Below are positions 6,148 through 6,583 of a DNA stretch of 6,583 nt, in pieces (position 1 is the first letter of the stretch; the number at the start of each line of letters is the position of its first letter). The position numbers and the translations under genes were made by a program. The stretch comes from Rhodobacterales bacterium 34-62-10 (GTDB lineage: Bacteria; Pseudomonadota; Alphaproteobacteria; Rhodobacterales; Rhodobacteraceae): assembly GCA_002282555.1 (NCBI GenBank), contig NCJR01000121.1, positions 1-6,583 of the forward strand, read 5' to 3'. Under the pieces are notes generated by a model. It was not told where the DNA came from. It ran no database searches and saw nothing but the letters and a program-made list of their open reading frames with translations.

Positions 6148-6583
6148 ATGATCCCGACTCCGCAGCTTGTGACGCTGATGCAATGGCTGTCCCCCGCCTA
6201 TCCGGTGGGTGGGTTCAGCTATTCCCACGGGTTGGAATGGGCTGTGGACGCTGGCGATGTCACGGATGCGGCGGGGTTTCAGGCTTGGCTGGCCGATGTT
6301 CTGGAATATGGTAGTGGCCGCAATGATGCGATCTTGTTGGCGGCGGCATACCGCGCTGTGGATGAGGCGGCACTTGCCCATGTGGACGCGGTCGCCCGCG
6401 CGCTGGCACCATCGTCCGAGCGGCTTTTGGAGACGACGGCGCAAGGTGCGGCTTTCGTGCGCACGACCGCTGATATCTGGGCGATGGACATACCCGTTCT
6501 GTGCTATCCCGTGGCCGTCGGGCGCGCTGCGGCGCTGATCGGGGTGGGGCTGGAACAGGTGCTGCCGCTTTACCTGCACGGCT
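6148..6583 (+). CDS. ureF: Urease accessory protein UreF, 3' end outside window
   Basis: UreF bridges UreD and the GTPase UreG in the urease activation complex and is thought to act in the manner of a GTPase regulator. The frame is open to the window end, giving 145 residues of a family usually about 210-230 long. The diagnostic N-terminal block is LMQWLSPAYPVGGFSYSHGL (10-29), the UreF form of SPxxPVGxFSYSxGLE. LPLYLHG at the cut edge fits the family's mid-protein helix. The start is chosen at 6148, one base after the ureE stop (TGAGATGA), the same junction as ureD/ureA. An in-frame ATG at 6136 would add four residues and overlap ureE by 11 bp, so it cannot be excluded. UreG would be expected next, outside the window. 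Confidence 0.95.
   Translation, partial: MIPTPQLVTLMQWLSPAYPVGGFSYSHGLEWAVDAGDVTDAAGFQAWLADVLEYGSGRNDAILLAAAYRAVDEAALAHVDAVARALAPSSERLLETTAQGAAFVRTTADIWAMDIPVLCYPVAVGRAAALIGVGLEQVLPLYLHG

Overview
The window is GC-rich bacterial DNA (low-GC only in short intergenic stretches) with strong G/C third-position bias. Its proteins look alphaproteobacterial, most likely Rhodobacteraceae/Roseobacter group. That placement is an inference from protein style, gene order and the tRNA sequence, since no search was possible. The window has three parts.

Left (1-1426, minus strand): the first 475 codons of an FAD-dependent GMC-family oxidoreductase. It reads off the left edge, so its C-terminal catalytic region is not seen. 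A 347-base non-coding stretch (1427-1773) follows. It holds the ribosome binding site of this gene, a doubtful short upstream reading frame, and a perfect 7-bp palindrome followed by five T residues (1546-1567).

Middle (1774-1850, minus strand): a complete 77-nt tRNA with anticodon CAT and encoded CCA, most likely elongator tRNA-Met. A plausible promoter lies just upstream (1863-1891). A 10-bp perfect inverted repeat links the tRNA's variable arm/T stem to the sequence just before its 5' end.

Right (about 2073-6583, plus strand): a compact urease operon in the order ureD - ureA - small unnamed gene - ureB - ureC - ureE - ureF, with ureF cut by the window end. UreA, UreB and UreC are the gamma, beta and alpha subunits of the nickel enzyme that hydrolyses urea to ammonia and carbamate. 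All nickel ligands and catalytic residues of UreC are present. UreD and UreF are assembly chaperones that, with the GTPase UreG (not in the window, expected downstream), activate the apoenzyme. UreE is the nickel metallochaperone and here carries a very His-rich tail. Junctions are tight: TGA-G-ATG at ureD/ureA and ureE/ureF, and an ATGA overlap before ureB, so one polycistronic transcript with translational coupling is likely.

The most interesting item is a 54-codon gene at 3347-3511 between ureA and ureB. It has a strong ribosome binding site and encodes a putative secreted or membrane-anchored micro-protein: signal peptide, His-rich segment of about 12 residues, one transmembrane helix and a terminal Arg cluster. 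Its place inside a nickel-enzyme operon suggests metal handling at the cell envelope, but that function is inference. No insertion sequence, CRISPR array, phage gene or defence system was seen.
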